DNA of 64,000 bases from Methylocystis rosea SV97 (GTDB lineage: Bacteria; Pseudomonadota; Alphaproteobacteria; Rhizobiales; Beijerinckiaceae), in contig NZ_KB889963.1 of the NCBI RefSeq assembly GCF_000372845.1, forward strand, positions 1,670,146 to 1,734,145, in the 5' to 3' direction. The notes beneath the pieces were generated by a model. It saw nothing but the letters and a program-made list of their open reading frames with translations, did not search any database and was not told the DNA's origin. The translations under genes and the position numbers were made by a program. Each line of letters opens with the position of its first letter. The stretch's first letter is position 1. Shown piece by piece: positions 32,971 through 42,149 of the stretch.

Positions 32971-33296
32971 GATGGCTCCTGGCTGACGGCGCCGTGGCCG
33001 TTCAATTTCGTAACGCAGGGAAAGTGGCCGGTCGACGCGGGCCGTCCAGCGCGCCAGGTCGTTGCCTATCAAATGGACTTCAACTGTCAAGGTCGTCGGC
33101 GTTCGCGCCGCATTGTTTGGCAAACGCTTTGACGCGACGATTTGTCTGTCGAATCTGGCGTTGCAACAATTGCGCGGACCGACGGTTTGTGATTGAACCG
33201 GCCGACTACCGAGCGGGGCGGGCTTTGGGCGGGCTGCGCGCGGAAATCACAAAAAGAACAACGACTGTCTGGCGAAGGGTTCGAAAGGCGGCTTTA
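32971..33296. other. Divergent promoter region of the oxidase operon
   Basis: 326 bases without a supported gene; frames upstream of ctaC in this stretch lack family similarity. The oxidase promoter should lie here. TTGCAACAATTGC near 33162 is a partial palindrome, with no FixK or LexA box seen. Confidence 0.4.
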
Positions 33297-34160
33297 ATGT
33301 TTAACGTCAATCGACAGATGCTGACGCGTGGCGCATTGGCGGCCGCCGTGGCGATTCCCGCGACTTTGATCGCCGGCTTCGCCCTCGCACAAGTTGAAGG
33401 GCAGCCCACCCCGGGCGGCCTCGGCCTGCCGAACATGGTGACGCCGGTCGGCCTGGGCACTCAGCAATTCTACAACATGGTGCTGATGCCGATCATTTCG
33501 TTCATCGCGCTCTTCGTTCTGGGCTTGCTGATCTATGTCAGCTATCGCTTCAACGAGCAGAGGAACCCCATTCCCTCGAAGCTGACGCACAATACGCCGC
33601 TCGAAATCGTCTGGACCTTGATTCCAGTTCTGATCCTTCTGTTCATCTCGGTTCCGTCGCTGCGACTGCTGGCGGAACAGGTTGAAGTCCCGGAGGCTTC
33701 CGTCACGATCAAAGTGACCGGCAACCAGTGGTATTGGTCCTATAAGTATCCGGAGGATCAGGGCGGCGGCTTTGGCTTCGATCAGATGCTGAAGCCCGAA
33801 TCCGAACTTCAGCCCGGCGATCTTCGTCTGCTGTCCGTCGACAATGAGGCGGTTGTGCCGGTCAATGAGGTCATCGCCGTGCACATCACGTCGAATGACG
33901 TCATCCACGCGTTCGGCGTGCCGTCGTTCGGCGTTCGCATGGATGCGATCCCCGGTCGTTTGAATCAGACATGGTTCAAGATCGAGAAGGAAGGCGTCTA
34001 CTACGGCCAGTGCTTCTTCATCTGCGGCAAGGATCACGCCTATATGCCGATCGTGATCCGCGCGGTCAGCCGCGAGAAATACAATGAGTGGCTTGCCCAG
34101 GCGAAGCAGAAGTTCGCCAGCGCCGACTCGCGGGTGCGGGTCGCCGCCGAGAGCCACTGA
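33297..34160 (+). CDS. ctaC: Cytochrome c oxidase subunit II
   Basis: A 287-residue subunit carrying the CuA electron-entry centre of an aa3-type oxidase. A signal-like first segment (GALAAAVAIPATLIAGFALA) precedes two membrane helices (NMVLMPIISFIALFVLGLLI; TPLEIVWTLIPVLILLFISV). The cupredoxin domain has NQWYWSYKYPE and DVIHAFGVPSFGVRMDAIPG. The CuA loop at residues 239-250 reads CFFICGKDHAYM, not the usual CSE(L/I)CG.xHxxM. Both Cys, the His and the Met ligands are present, but the conserved Ser-Glu pair is replaced by Phe-Phe. ATG 33297 is set by the signal peptide. It leads ctaC-ctaD-ctaB-CoxF-ctaG-ctaE. Confidence 0.95.
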   Translation: MFNVNRQMLTRGALAAAVAIPATLIAGFALAQVEGQPTPGGLGLPNMVTPVGLGTQQFYNMVLMPIISFIALFVLGLLIYVSYRFNEQRNPIPSKLTHNTPLEIVWTLIPVLILLFISVPSLRLLAEQVEVPEASVTIKVTGNQWYWSYKYPEDQGGGFGFDQMLKPESELQPGDLRLLSVDNEAVVPVNEVIAVHITSNDVIHAFGVPSFGVRMDAIPGRLNQTWFKIEKEGVYYGQCFFICGKDHAYMPIVIRAVSREKYNEWLAQAKQKFASADSRVRVAAESH

Positions 34161-34209
34161 ATAGCCGCTGAAACGAGACGCAACGGAACACACTAGTTTT
34201 CTAAGGAAC

Positions 34210-35877
34210 ATGACGATGGCGAGTTCGACGATGGCCGGGGCGCATGATCATCCGAGGGGTTTGCGCCGCTTCCTCTTCTCCACCAACCACAAAGACATCG
34301 GCACGCTCTACATCATCCTCGGTTCGATTGGCGGCGTCATCGGCTTCCTGCTGTCGCTCGGCATGCGGCTCGAGCTGGCGTATCCTGGCGTGCAGATTTT
34401 TCCGGGTCTTGCGGAAGCGCTCCAGGGCGCCGATCCGTCGATGGCGCTGGATGCGGGCAAGAACCTCTACAACGTGTTCATCACGGTCCATGGCGTGCTC
34501 ATGATCTTCTTCATGGCCATGCCGATCCTCATCGGCGGCTTCGGCAACTGGTTCGTGCCGATCATGATCGGCGCGCCGGACATGGCGTTCCCGCGCCTCA
34601 ACAACATTTCATTCTGGCTGCTCTTCGCTTCGCTCGTGCTCGCCGTCATTTCGATGTTCGTCGAGGGCGCGCCGGGCATGAAGGGCTTCGGCGGCGGCTG
34701 GACCTTCTATCCGCCGCTGTCGTCGAACACCGGCTCGCCCGGCCCGGCGATGGATTTCGTGATCCTGGCGCTGCATCTTGCCGGCGCTTCGTCGATCCTT
34801 GGCGCGATCAACTTCATCACGACGATCTTCAACATGCGCGCGCCCGGTATGACGCTGCACAAGATGCCGCTGTTCGTATGGTCGATGCTCGTGACCGCCT
34901 TCCTGCTGCTGCTCGTGCTGCCGGTGCTTGCGGGCTGCGTGACGATGCTGCTCACCGACCGTAACTTCGGCACGATGTTCTATGATCCGGCCGGCGGCGG
35001 CGATCCGCTGCTGTTCCAGCATCTGCTGTGGTTCTTCGGCCATCCGGAAGTCTACATCGTCATTCTTCCCGGCTTCGGCATCATCAGCCAGATCGTGTCC
35101 ACCTTCTCGAAAAAGCCGGTGTTCGGCTATCTCGGCATGGCCTATGCGATGGTCAGCATCGGCGTGCTCGGCAGCATCGTGTGGGCGCACCACATGTATA
35201 CGGTCGGCATGTCCCTCAATGCGCAGCGCTACTTCACGCTGGCGACCATGGTGATCGCGGTGCCGACCGGCATCAAGATCTTCTCCTGGATCGCGACGAT
35301 GTGGGGCGGGTCGATCTCGTTCCGCGCGCCAATGGTCTGGGCGATCGGCTTCATCTTCGTGTTCACGATGGGCGGCATCACCGGCGTCGTGCTCGCCAAC
35401 GCCAGCGCCGACAAGCAGTTCCACGAGGGCTACTATGTCGTCGCGCACTTCCACTACACGCTGTCGCTCGGCGCCGTCTTCGCGCTCTATGCGGGGTTCT
35501 ATTACTGGTTCCCCAAAATGACCGGCTACATGTATTCGGAGACTCTGGCCAAGGCGAACTTCTGGCTGCTGTTCATCGGCGTCAATGTCGTCTTCTTCCC
35601 CCAGCACTTCCTCGGACTGGGCGGGATGCCGCGCCGCTACATCGACTATCCGGACGCTTACGCGCTGTGGAACCTGGTGTCGTCCTCCGGCATGATCTTC
35701 GTCACGCTCTCGCTGATCGTCTGGTTCTACGCGATCATTGATGCCTTCATGAAGAAGCGGCTGGCCGGCGCCAATCCTTGGGGCGTGGGCGCAACGACGC
35801 TGGAATGGACTCTGTCTTCGCCGCCGCCGTTCCATCAGTTCCAGGTTCTGCCGCGCATCACCGGGGCGAGCCGGTAA
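34210..35877 (+). CDS. ctaD: Cytochrome c oxidase subunit I
   Basis: A 555-residue haem-copper catalytic subunit with twelve membrane helices. It begins after [20 protein letters not shown]. Features of a canonical A-type oxidase are visible: the D-channel region in [34 protein letters not shown] with the Glu and the cross-linked Tyr, [10 protein letters not shown] (CuB His pair), TGIKIFSW with the K-channel Lys, and [15 protein letters not shown] with haem ligands. It reduces O2 to water while pumping protons. It sits 49 bases after ctaC; a 14-bp stem-loop follows the stop. Confidence 0.97.
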   Translation: MTMASSTMAGAHDHPRGLRRFLFSTNHKDIGTLYIILGSIGGVIGFLLSLGMRLELAYPGVQIFPGLAEALQGADPSMALDAGKNLYNVFITVHGVLMIFFMAMPILIGGFGNWFVPIMIGAPDMAFPRLNNISFWLLFASLVLAVISMFVEGAPGMKGFGGGWTFYPPLSSNTGSPGPAMDFVILALHLAGASSILGAINFITTIFNMRAPGMTLHKMPLFVWSMLVTAFLLLLVLPVLAGCVTMLLTDRNFGTMFYDPAGGGDPLLFQHLLWFFGHPEVYIVILPGFGIISQIVSTFSKKPVFGYLGMAYAMVSIGVLGSIVWAHHMYTVGMSLNAQRYFTLATMVIAVPTGIKIFSWIATMWGGSISFRAPMVWAIGFIFVFTMGGITGVVLANASADKQFHEGYYVVAHFHYTLSLGAVFALYAGFYYWFPKMTGYMYSETLAKANFWLLFIGVNVVFFPQHFLGLGGMPRRYIDYPDAYALWNLVSSSGMIFVTLSLIVWFYAIIDAFMKKRLAGANPWGVGATTLEWTLSSPPPFHQFQVLPRITGASR

Positions 35878-35884
35878 CCAACGA

Positions 35885-35916
35885 AGCGTCGGCGCGAGGG
35901 AACTCGCGCCGACGCT
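35885..35916 (+). other. Perfect 14-bp stem-loop between ctaD and ctaB
   Basis: AGCGTCGGCGCGAG (35885-35898), GGAA loop, CTCGCGCCGACGCT (35903-35916). There is no T-run after it, so it is more likely an mRNA 3'-end stabiliser or processing site, raising ctaC-ctaD message over the assembly genes, than a terminator. Confidence 0.65.
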
Positions 35917-35989
35917 GCAAGCCGGCGCCGGCGAGCATGACGTGGCTCGCTGCGCCCGCCTCGGCGGCAAAGGTTTTGAGTGAAACGCC

Positions 35990-36922
35990 ATGAGCGACGC
36001 ATCCTATCTGCATGACGAACAGGCTCCGCGCATCTCCGTCGCGTCGCCATCGGATTATTTCGCGCTTCTCAAGCCGCGCGTGATGTCGCTTGTGGTGTTC
36101 ACCGCGCTCGCCGGCCTGTTGCTCGCGCCGACGCCGCCGCATCCGCTGATCGGCTTTGCTTCGCTCCTGGCGATCGCCGTCGGCGCCGGCGCCTCGGGCG
36201 CGCTCAACATGTGGTACGACGCTGACGTCGACGCGCTGATGACGCGCACGCGCAAGCGCCCGATACCGGCCGGCCGGCTCGATCCCGAGGCGGCGCTTGG
36301 CTTTGGTCTCGTGCTGGCGACGCTGTCGGTCTTTACGCTCGGCTATGTCGCGAACTGGTTCGCCGCCGCGCTGCTCGCCTTCACCATCTTCTTCTATGTC
36401 GTGATCTATACGATGCTGCTGAAGCGCTGGACGCCGATGAACATCGTCATCGGCGGCGCCGCCGGCGCGCTTCCGCCGATGGTCGGCTATGCCGCCGCGA
36501 CAGGCGAGTTCAATCTTGCGAGCATCGTGCTTTTCGCGATCATCTTCATGTGGACGCCGCCGCACTTCTGGTCGCTCGCCTTGCTGAGAAGCGAGGACTA
36601 TGCCCGCGCCGGCGTGCCGATGCTGCCCAATGTCGCCGGCGAAGACCGCACGCGTCTCGAAATCCTGATCTATGCGCTGGCGCTCGCGCCGCTCGGCGTT
36701 GCGCCATGGCTGCTGGGTTTCGCCTCGCTCGCCTACGGCCTCGTCTCGATCGGCTGCGGGATCGCGCTCGTCACTGTCGCGGCGATGGTCTTCAGGCGGC
36801 GCGAAGGCGATGCGGCGCGTCTGGCCGCCCGCCGGATGTTTTTGTTCTCCATCCTCTATCTATTCCTGCTGTTCCTGGTCCTCGTCGTCGAGCAGACCGC
36901 GCATATTTTCGCGCTGATCTAG
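35990..36922 (+). CDS. ctaB: Protoheme IX farnesyltransferase (haem O synthase)
   Basis: A 310-residue UbiA-family prenyltransferase with about nine membrane helices. It attaches a farnesyl group to protohaem to make haem O, the precursor of haem A for ctaD. The first Asp motif is [43 protein letters not shown] is the second conserved block. The N-terminus [20 protein letters not shown] is typical. It lies in the oxidase operon, 112 bases after ctaD. Assignment is firm. Confidence 0.95.
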   Translation: MSDASYLHDEQAPRISVASPSDYFALLKPRVMSLVVFTALAGLLLAPTPPHPLIGFASLLAIAVGAGASGALNMWYDADVDALMTRTRKRPIPAGRLDPEAALGFGLVLATLSVFTLGYVANWFAAALLAFTIFFYVVIYTMLLKRWTPMNIVIGGAAGALPPMVGYAAATGEFNLASIVLFAIIFMWTPPHFWSLALLRSEDYARAGVPMLPNVAGEDRTRLEILIYALALAPLGVAPWLLGFASLAYGLVSIGCGIALVTVAAMVFRRREGDAARLAARRMFLFSILYLFLLFLVLVVEQTAHIFALI

Positions 36923-36967
36923 GCGGCTAAGCGAATGGTGAGCGAAATGATCGATGCAGGAGACAAG

Positions 36968-37144
36968 ATGAAAGAGCGCGCCAGTCTATTCGACCGGCCA
37001 GGGGTCGTGCTGACCGAAGAGCAGGCGCGTAGCCGTCGTGCGCGCAACGTCGCGATCGGCGTGACGATCGCGCTTCTCGCCGTGCTGTTCTACGCCGTCA
37101 CGCTGGTGAAGTTTGGCGCGGCCGTCGTCAACCGGACGATCTGA
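36968..37144 (+). CDS. CoxF-like small membrane protein
   Basis: A 58-residue single-pass protein. The soluble N-terminus FDRPGVVLTEEQARSRRARN is followed by one helix NVAIGVTIALLAVLFYAVTL. A protein of this size and pattern is regularly found between ctaB and ctaG in Hyphomicrobiales (CoxF). ATG 36968 follows GGAG by 5 bases, better than two upstream ATGs at 36935 and 36947. Its stop overlaps the ctaG start by one base, indicating coupling. It is presumably an assembly factor for the oxidase; the role is not proven. Confidence 0.78.
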   Translation: MKERASLFDRPGVVLTEEQARSRRARNVAIGVTIALLAVLFYAVTLVKFGAAVVNRTI

Positions 37145-37740
37145 TGATGAACGCGCCGGCGCCTCGTTCACGCAAACGCCCGCAGATGATCGCGGCGGCG
37201 CTGGTCGTGGGCACGGCGGCGATGCTCGGCCTGTCTTTCGCTTCGGCTCCGCTTTACCGCGCCTTTTGCGCGGCGACCGGCTTTGGCGGCACGCCGAGGA
37301 CCGATCTCGCCGGCGCGCCGTCCCCGGGCGAACGTGTGCTCACCGTGCGCTTCGACGCCAACGTCGCCCGCGATCTTCCGTGGCGCTTCGAGCCTGAGGT
37401 CGCCAAGATCTCCTTGCGCACCGGCGAGACGAAAACCGTCTATTACAAGGTCGCCAATCTTTCTGATCGCGAGACCAGCGGCCAGGCGGCCTACAATGTC
37501 ACGCCCGGCCAGGCCGGCGCCTTCTTCGTCAAGGTCGCCTGCTTCTGCTTCGAGGAGAAGCGGCTCGGACCGCACGAGGCCGAGGAATGGCCGGTGGTTT
37601 TCTATCTCGATCCCGCTCTTGAGCGTGAAGAAGGCATGCGCGGCGTTCGCGAGATCACGCTTTCCTACACGTTCTTCGCCATCAAGGATTCCACCGCGGC
37701 GAAGACCAGCGAGACGGCGATCGCAAAGCCGAAGGGTTGA
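37144..37740 (+). CDS. ctaG: Cytochrome c oxidase assembly protein CtaG (Cox11)
   Basis: A 198-residue copper chaperone that delivers Cu to the CuB site of ctaD. One N-terminal helix (QMIAAALVVGTAAMLGLSFA) is followed by SAPLYRAFCAATGFGGTP, and a periplasmic Ig-like domain carries the copper motif VKVACFCFEEKRLGPHE (C-F-C). It overlaps CoxF by one base; ATG 37147 is an equivalent alternative. GC-rich hairpins (8-bp stem at 37745-37767) separate it from ctaE. Confidence 0.94.
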   Translation: MMNAPAPRSRKRPQMIAAALVVGTAAMLGLSFASAPLYRAFCAATGFGGTPRTDLAGAPSPGERVLTVRFDANVARDLPWRFEPEVAKISLRTGETKTVYYKVANLSDRETSGQAAYNVTPGQAGAFFVKVACFCFEEKRLGPHEAEEWPVVFYLDPALEREEGMRGVREITLSYTFFAIKDSTAAKTSETAIAKPKG

Positions 37741-37816
37741 CGGCGCCGCGCGACTTGACCGCGCGGCAAACTAGGGGACTGGCCGGTACCGCCGGCCGAT
37801 GACAAGGAAGAGCAAG

Positions 37817-38707
37817 ATGGCGGACGGACACGCGAAACCCGAACACGACTATCATCTGGTCGATCCGAGTCCGTGGCCGATTGTGGGCGCATTCGCCGCG
37901 CTCATCACGGCGATCGGCGCGGTCATGTGGATGGCGCAGCACAAGGGCGCGCCGATCGGCGGCATGACCTTCGGCGGCACCATGTTCTTCGTCGGCATGG
38001 GCGGCATTCTGCTCGTGATGTACGCTTGGTGGAGCGACATTATTCACGAAGCGAGCGTCGGCGGATTTCACTCGCCAGTCGTGCGGCTGCATCATCGCTA
38101 CGGCATGATCCTGTTCATCTTCTCGGAGGTGATGTTCTTCGTGGCCTGGTTCTGGGCGTTCTTCAATTCGGCGCTCTTCCCAGCCGATGCGGTGCAGGTC
38201 ATGCGCACCGAATTGTTCCAGGGCGTCTGGCCGCCCAAGGGCATGGAAGTGCTGAGCCCCTGGAAGCTGCCGCTCCTCAATACGCTCATTCTGCTCAGCT
38301 CCGGCGCGACTCTGACGTGGGCCCATCACGGCCTTCTGGAAAACAAGCGCGACGTGTTGAAGAAGGGCTTGATCGCGACGATCGCGCTCGGCCTGCTGTT
38401 CACGACGATCCAGGCCTATGAATATCTCCACGCGCCCTTCGCCTTCGCCTTCGATCCGGCGAAGCCGGCGGCGACGAATTACGGCTCGACCTTCTTCATG
38501 GCGACCGGCTTCCATGGCTTCCACGTGATCGTCGGCACGATCTTCCTCATCGTGTGCCTGCTGCGCGTCTTCCGGGGCGCCTTCACGCCGGACCAGCATT
38601 TGGGCTTCGAATTCGCCGCCTGGTACTGGCACTTCGTCGACGTCGTCTGGCTGTTTCTGTTCGCCTGCATTTACGTGTGGGGGAACTGGGGCGGGACAAT
38701 GGAATAG
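37817..38707 (+). CDS. ctaE: Cytochrome c oxidase subunit III
   Basis: A 296-residue membrane subunit with seven predicted helices that stabilises the oxidase. It begins HAKPEHDYHLVDPSPWPIVG and contains VRLHHRYGMILFIFSEVMFF, ATGFHGFHVIVGTIFL and the C-terminal AAWYWHFVDVVWLFLFACIY. ATG 37817 is supported by family similarity and AAGGAAGAG upstream; an in-frame start at 37799 adds MTRKSK. It is followed by a strong palindromic stem that probably closes the main oxidase transcript. Confidence 0.95.
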   Translation: MADGHAKPEHDYHLVDPSPWPIVGAFAALITAIGAVMWMAQHKGAPIGGMTFGGTMFFVGMGGILLVMYAWWSDIIHEASVGGFHSPVVRLHHRYGMILFIFSEVMFFVAWFWAFFNSALFPADAVQVMRTELFQGVWPPKGMEVLSPWKLPLLNTLILLSSGATLTWAHHGLLENKRDVLKKGLIATIALGLLFTTIQAYEYLHAPFAFAFDPAKPAATNYGSTFFMATGFHGFHVIVGTIFLIVCLLRVFRGAFTPDQHLGFEFAAWYWHFVDVVWLFLFACIYVWGNWGGTME

Positions 38708-38734
38708 GTGCGCCGACGCCCGTCTGAACATTGG

Positions 38735-38760
38735 ACGGTCACGGGCGCGCCCGTGACCGT
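38735..38760 (+). terminator. Perfect 26-bp palindrome with T-run after ctaE
   Basis: An 11-bp stem, ACGGTCACGGG (38735-38745) and CCCGTGACCGT (38750-38760), with a CGCG loop followed by TTTTCGTT. This is a Rho-independent terminator or attenuator between ctaE and the DUF983 gene, whose ribosome-binding site starts only 8 bases later. Confidence 0.7.
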
Positions 38761-38778
38761 TTTCGTTGGAGGACCAAC

Positions 38779-39156
38779 ATGTCACAAGAGCACGTCTATC
38801 CGCCCGTCTCGCTCTATGTCGACGGAATCCTCGGCAGATGTCCGCGCTGCGGCAAGGGCCACATGATCCGCGGCCTGCTGACCGTTGCGCCGACATGCGA
38901 GGTTTGCGGGCTCGATTTCTCCTTTGCCGACGCGGGCGATGGTCCGGCGATCATGGTCATGACCGTCGTCGGCTTCGTTGCGATCGCGGTGCTGTGGTAT
39001 GTCGAGGTGACATATCAGCCGTCCTATTGGGTGCATGCCGCGATCCTTGTGCCCCTGTCGGCCATTCTCTGCGTCGGGCTGCTGCGGCCGATGAAGGGCC
39101 TGCTGATCGCCCTGCAATATTTCAACAAGGCTGAAGAAAGCCGCCATCAGTCGTGA
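38779..39156 (+). CDS. DUF983 family zinc-ribbon membrane protein
   Basis: A 125-residue protein with a Zn-ribbon-like pair CPRCGKGHM and CEVCGLDFSFADAGDGP (four Cys), followed by two helices (AIMVMTVVGFVAIAVLWYVE; HAAILVPLSAILCVGLLRPM). DUF983 genes regularly sit between ctaE and surf1 in Alphaproteobacteria, suggesting a role in oxidase biogenesis, though the activity is unknown. GGAGG precedes ATG 38779. The stop overlaps the SURF1 start by 4 bases. Confidence 0.88.
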   Translation: MSQEHVYPPVSLYVDGILGRCPRCGKGHMIRGLLTVAPTCEVCGLDFSFADAGDGPAIMVMTVVGFVAIAVLWYVEVTYQPSYWVHAAILVPLSAILCVGLLRPMKGLLIALQYFNKAEESRHQS

Positions 39157-39890
39157 GCGCCGCCGTCCGCGCGCTTCTGGGGCCGGCGGTTGCGACGACG
39201 CTGCTCTTTGCGCTGCTGGTCAGTCTGGGGTTTTGGCAGGTGCGGCGGCTCGGCGAAAAAGAGGCGCTGATCGCGCGCGTCGAACAGCGCTCCACGCAGT
39301 CGCCGCAGCCGTTGCCGCCGCCTGACCGATGGGCGACCCTTCGCGCTGAAGATTACGACTTCATGCATGTGCGCGCGGCGGGTCGTTTTATCGGCGGCCG
39401 CGACGCGCTCGTCTTCGCCGCGCCGCCGGAGGGCGCGAGCCGAGAGCCGGGCTATTGGCTGGTCACGCCTTTCGCGCTGACGGGCGGCGGCCTCCTGCTT
39501 GTCGACCGCGGATTTCTCCCCGCCTCAAAGACCGGCGACGCCGCCGTGCGCGCCGCCCCTCCGGGCGAAGTGACGCTCGTCGGATTGCTGCGCGCGCCGG
39601 AGCGTCGCAACCCCTTCACGCCCGCCGACCAGCCCGAGAAGGGCGTCTTCTATGCGCGCGATCCCGCGGCGATCGCTAGCGCTCTCGGCTTAGCCGACGC
39701 CGCGCCTTTCGCGCTCGTCCTCGACGCGGTTCCTGCAGCGGGGCCGGATTGGCCGCGCCCGCTGGGGGGCGTCCCAACGATCGTTAATAATCATTTCTCC
39801 TACGCCGTGACCTGGTTCAGCCTATCGCTCGCGCTTCTCGTCGTTTTTGGGATCTACGCACGTGGCGTTCTTGCGCATGAGCGCATCTAG
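39153..39890 (+). CDS. SURF1 family cytochrome oxidase biogenesis protein
   Basis: A 245-residue protein anchored by two terminal helices (VATTLLFALLVSLGFWQVRR; TWFSLSLALLVVFGIYARGV). SURF1 proteins help insert haem A into subunit I. Motifs: GFWQVRRLGEKEALIARVE, GYWLVTPFALTGGGLLLVDRG, and NHFSYAVTWFSLSLAL near the end. The start is GTG 39153 in a GTGA overlap with the DUF983 stop. ctaA-like haem A synthase is not in the window. Confidence 0.92.
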   Translation: MSAAVRALLGPAVATTLLFALLVSLGFWQVRRLGEKEALIARVEQRSTQSPQPLPPPDRWATLRAEDYDFMHVRAAGRFIGGRDALVFAAPPEGASREPGYWLVTPFALTGGGLLLVDRGFLPASKTGDAAVRAAPPGEVTLVGLLRAPERRNPFTPADQPEKGVFYARDPAAIASALGLADAAPFALVLDAVPAAGPDWPRPLGGVPTIVNNHFSYAVTWFSLSLALLVVFGIYARGVLAHERI

Positions 39891-39971
39891 CGACCTCGGG
39901 CTTGCGGCGCTGTCGAATATGCTATGAAAAGCGAACTGACACGCGCGCGCTCGGCGCGCGCTCTTCCATCC

Positions 39972-41390
39972 ATGGATCGACGGTTGCGCTATCTCTCAAC
40001 CCGCGGCGAGGCCGCGCAGCTTGGCTTTGACGACGTTCTGCTCGCCGGTCTCGCGACCGACGGCGGGCTCTACACGCCGCTCGCCTATCCGCGGCTCGCG
40101 CCTTCCGAGATCGCCGGGCTCGCGGGCCGGTCCTATGCCGAAGCGACGGCGCAAGTGATCGCGCCTTATCTCAGCGAGACGTTTTCGCGTGAGATTTTGC
40201 GGGCGCAGACAGAGAGCGCCTATAGCGGGTTTCGTCACCGCGCGATCGCGCCGCTGACGCAGATCGCCGACAATCTCTTCGTTCTCGAACTTTTTCACGG
40301 GCCGACGCTCGCCTTCAAGGATCTGGCGATGCAGCTGCTCGGGCGCATGATGAATCATGTGCTCGAAGAGCGAAATCTGCGCGCCACCATCGTCGGCGCG
40401 ACGTCCGGCGATACGGGCGCCGCGGCGATCGAGGCGTTCAAGGGTCTCGACCGCGTCGACGTTTTCATTCTGTTTCCGCACGGTCGGGTCTCCGACGTGC
40501 AGCGCAAGCAAATGACCACGGTCGACGACGACAATGTTCATACGATCGCGCTGCAGGGTTCGTTCGACGACGCGCAAGCGATATTGAAACGGCTGTTTCG
40601 CGCCGCCGACTTTCGCACGCGCGTCGGACTCGCCGGCGTCAATTCGATCAACTGGGCGCGCGTCGTCGCGCAGACCGTCTATTATTTCACGAGCGCCGTG
40701 GCGCTCGGCGCGCCGCATCGGCATATTTCCTTCGCCGTGCCGACAGGCAATTTCGGCGACGTGCTGGCCGGCTATGTCGCCAAGCGGATGGGTCTGCCGA
40801 TCGAGAGACTGGTCGTCGCGACCAACGCCAACGACATTCTTGCGCGCGCGCTCGCGAGCGGGCGTTACGAGCCGCGGGGCGTCACGCCGACTCAGTCGCC
40901 GTCGATGGACATTCAGGTTTCATCCAATTTCGAACGCTTGTTATTCGACGCGAGCGGGCGCGATCCGGCGGTGGTCCGCGCCGCTTTCGCCTCGCTCGAT
41001 CAATCCGGCGCCTTCGAGATTCCTGCTGCGGCGCTCGCCGCCATTCGCGCCGAATTCGATGCCGAGTCCGTCGGCGAAACCGAGACGACGGAGGAGATTC
41101 GCCGCACCTGGCGCGAGACCGGCTATGTGCTCGATCCGCATACGGCGACCGGCGTCACCGCGGCGCGCGCGCGGCTTGCGAAAGATCCGGCGACGCCCGT
41201 CATCGCCCTTTCGACGGCGCATCCGGCAAAGTTTCCAGACGCCATTGAGCGCGCCATCGGACTGCGTCCGCAGCCGCCTGAAAATATTGCGGCGCGACTT
41301 GACGCGCCGGAACGATTCACGATTCTTGAAAATGATGGCGCGCGAGTCGCCGAATTTATTTCATCGCACGCGCGCGCGGCGAAGAACTGA
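39972..41390 (+). CDS. thrC: Threonine synthase
   Basis: A 472-residue PLP enzyme converting O-phosphohomoserine to threonine in the cytoplasm. Evidence: LRYLSTRGEAAQLGFDDVLL at the start, LELFHGPTLAFKDLAMQLLG (PLP Lys in FKD), GATSGDTGAAAIEAF, FPHGRVSDVQRKQMTT, FAVPTGNFGDVLAGYVAKRM and TAHPAKFPDAI near the C-terminus. ATG 39972 is preferred because similarity starts there; ATG 39924 would add 16 residues, and neither has a good ribosome-binding site. In many relatives a mitochondrial-processing-peptidase-like M16 gene follows; here a GNAT gene follows directly. Confidence 0.93.
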   Translation: MDRRLRYLSTRGEAAQLGFDDVLLAGLATDGGLYTPLAYPRLAPSEIAGLAGRSYAEATAQVIAPYLSETFSREILRAQTESAYSGFRHRAIAPLTQIADNLFVLELFHGPTLAFKDLAMQLLGRMMNHVLEERNLRATIVGATSGDTGAAAIEAFKGLDRVDVFILFPHGRVSDVQRKQMTTVDDDNVHTIALQGSFDDAQAILKRLFRAADFRTRVGLAGVNSINWARVVAQTVYYFTSAVALGAPHRHISFAVPTGNFGDVLAGYVAKRMGLPIERLVVATNANDILARALASGRYEPRGVTPTQSPSMDIQVSSNFERLLFDASGRDPAVVRAAFASLDQSGAFEIPAAALAAIRAEFDAESVGETETTEEIRRTWRETGYVLDPHTATGVTAARARLAKDPATPVIALSTAHPAKFPDAIERAIGLRPQPPENIAARLDAPERFTILENDGARVAEFISSHARAAKN

Positions 41391-41411
41391 CAAGGTCTGG
41401 CAAGGAGCACG

Positions 41412-42014
41412 ATGGCGATCTTCAGCGTAATCGGGCGACGCGACCTGCCGATTAGAGGCGACGGTCTTTATCTGCGCGCGTCCGAAATGCGCGATTACTT
41501 GGAGTGGGCCGAACTGCGCGAAAAAAGCCGCTCCTTCCTGACGCCCTGGGAGCCGCTCTGGCCGATCGACGATCTCACACGGGCGAGCTTTCGCTATCGC
41601 GTGCGCCGCCACGCCGAGGAAATGGCCCGCGACGAGGCCTATTCCTTCTTCATCTTCCGTGAGGAGGACGACGCGCTGATGGGCGGCCTCTCCTTCGGTC
41701 ATGTCCGACGGGGCGTGTCGCAGGCGGCGACGCTCGGCTACTGGATGGGCGAACCCTATGCAGGCAAGGGCCACATGACCCGCGCCGCGCGCGCCGCTTG
41801 CGCCTATGCTTTCGAGAAGCGCGGCTTCCATCGCATCGAGGCGGCTTGCTTGCCGACGAACGAGCCGTCGAAGCGCTTGCTGGAGCGCGTCGGTTTCAAG
41901 CAGGAGGGCTATGCGCGCTCCTATCTCAACATCAACGGACAGTGGCGCGACCATTTGCTTTATGCGCTGTTGGAAACTGATCCTCAGCCGCTCAATCCGC
42001 CATCGCCGGCGTAA
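41412..42014 (+). CDS. GNAT acetyltransferase, RimJ/RimL-like
   Basis: A 200-residue GNAT-fold enzyme similar to the N-alpha-acetyltransferases of ribosomal proteins. Evidence: RGDGLYLRASEMRDYLEWAE at the start, LGYWMGEPYAGKGHMTRAAR (acetyl-CoA pyrophosphate loop), RIEAACLPTNEPSKRLLERVGF and EGYARSYLNINGQWRDHLLY, the classic RimJ tail. AAGGAG precedes ATG 41412. It lies 21 bases after thrC, in the same operon. The acetylated protein is inferred only. Confidence 0.85.
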   Translation: MAIFSVIGRRDLPIRGDGLYLRASEMRDYLEWAELREKSRSFLTPWEPLWPIDDLTRASFRYRVRRHAEEMARDEAYSFFIFREEDDALMGGLSFGHVRRGVSQAATLGYWMGEPYAGKGHMTRAARAACAYAFEKRGFHRIEAACLPTNEPSKRLLERVGFKQEGYARSYLNINGQWRDHLLYALLETDPQPLNPPSPA

Positions 42015-42149
42015 GCGGAACACTGAAAAGAAACGCGCCCGGCGATCAATGCAAGGCGCGCGGCGCGGGACGAGCTTCCCGTGCCGCTCGAGCCGCGCCG
42101 TCTCTTCAAAAGCCTATCGCCGACTTTCTGCTGCTTGTTCGGAAATCGC

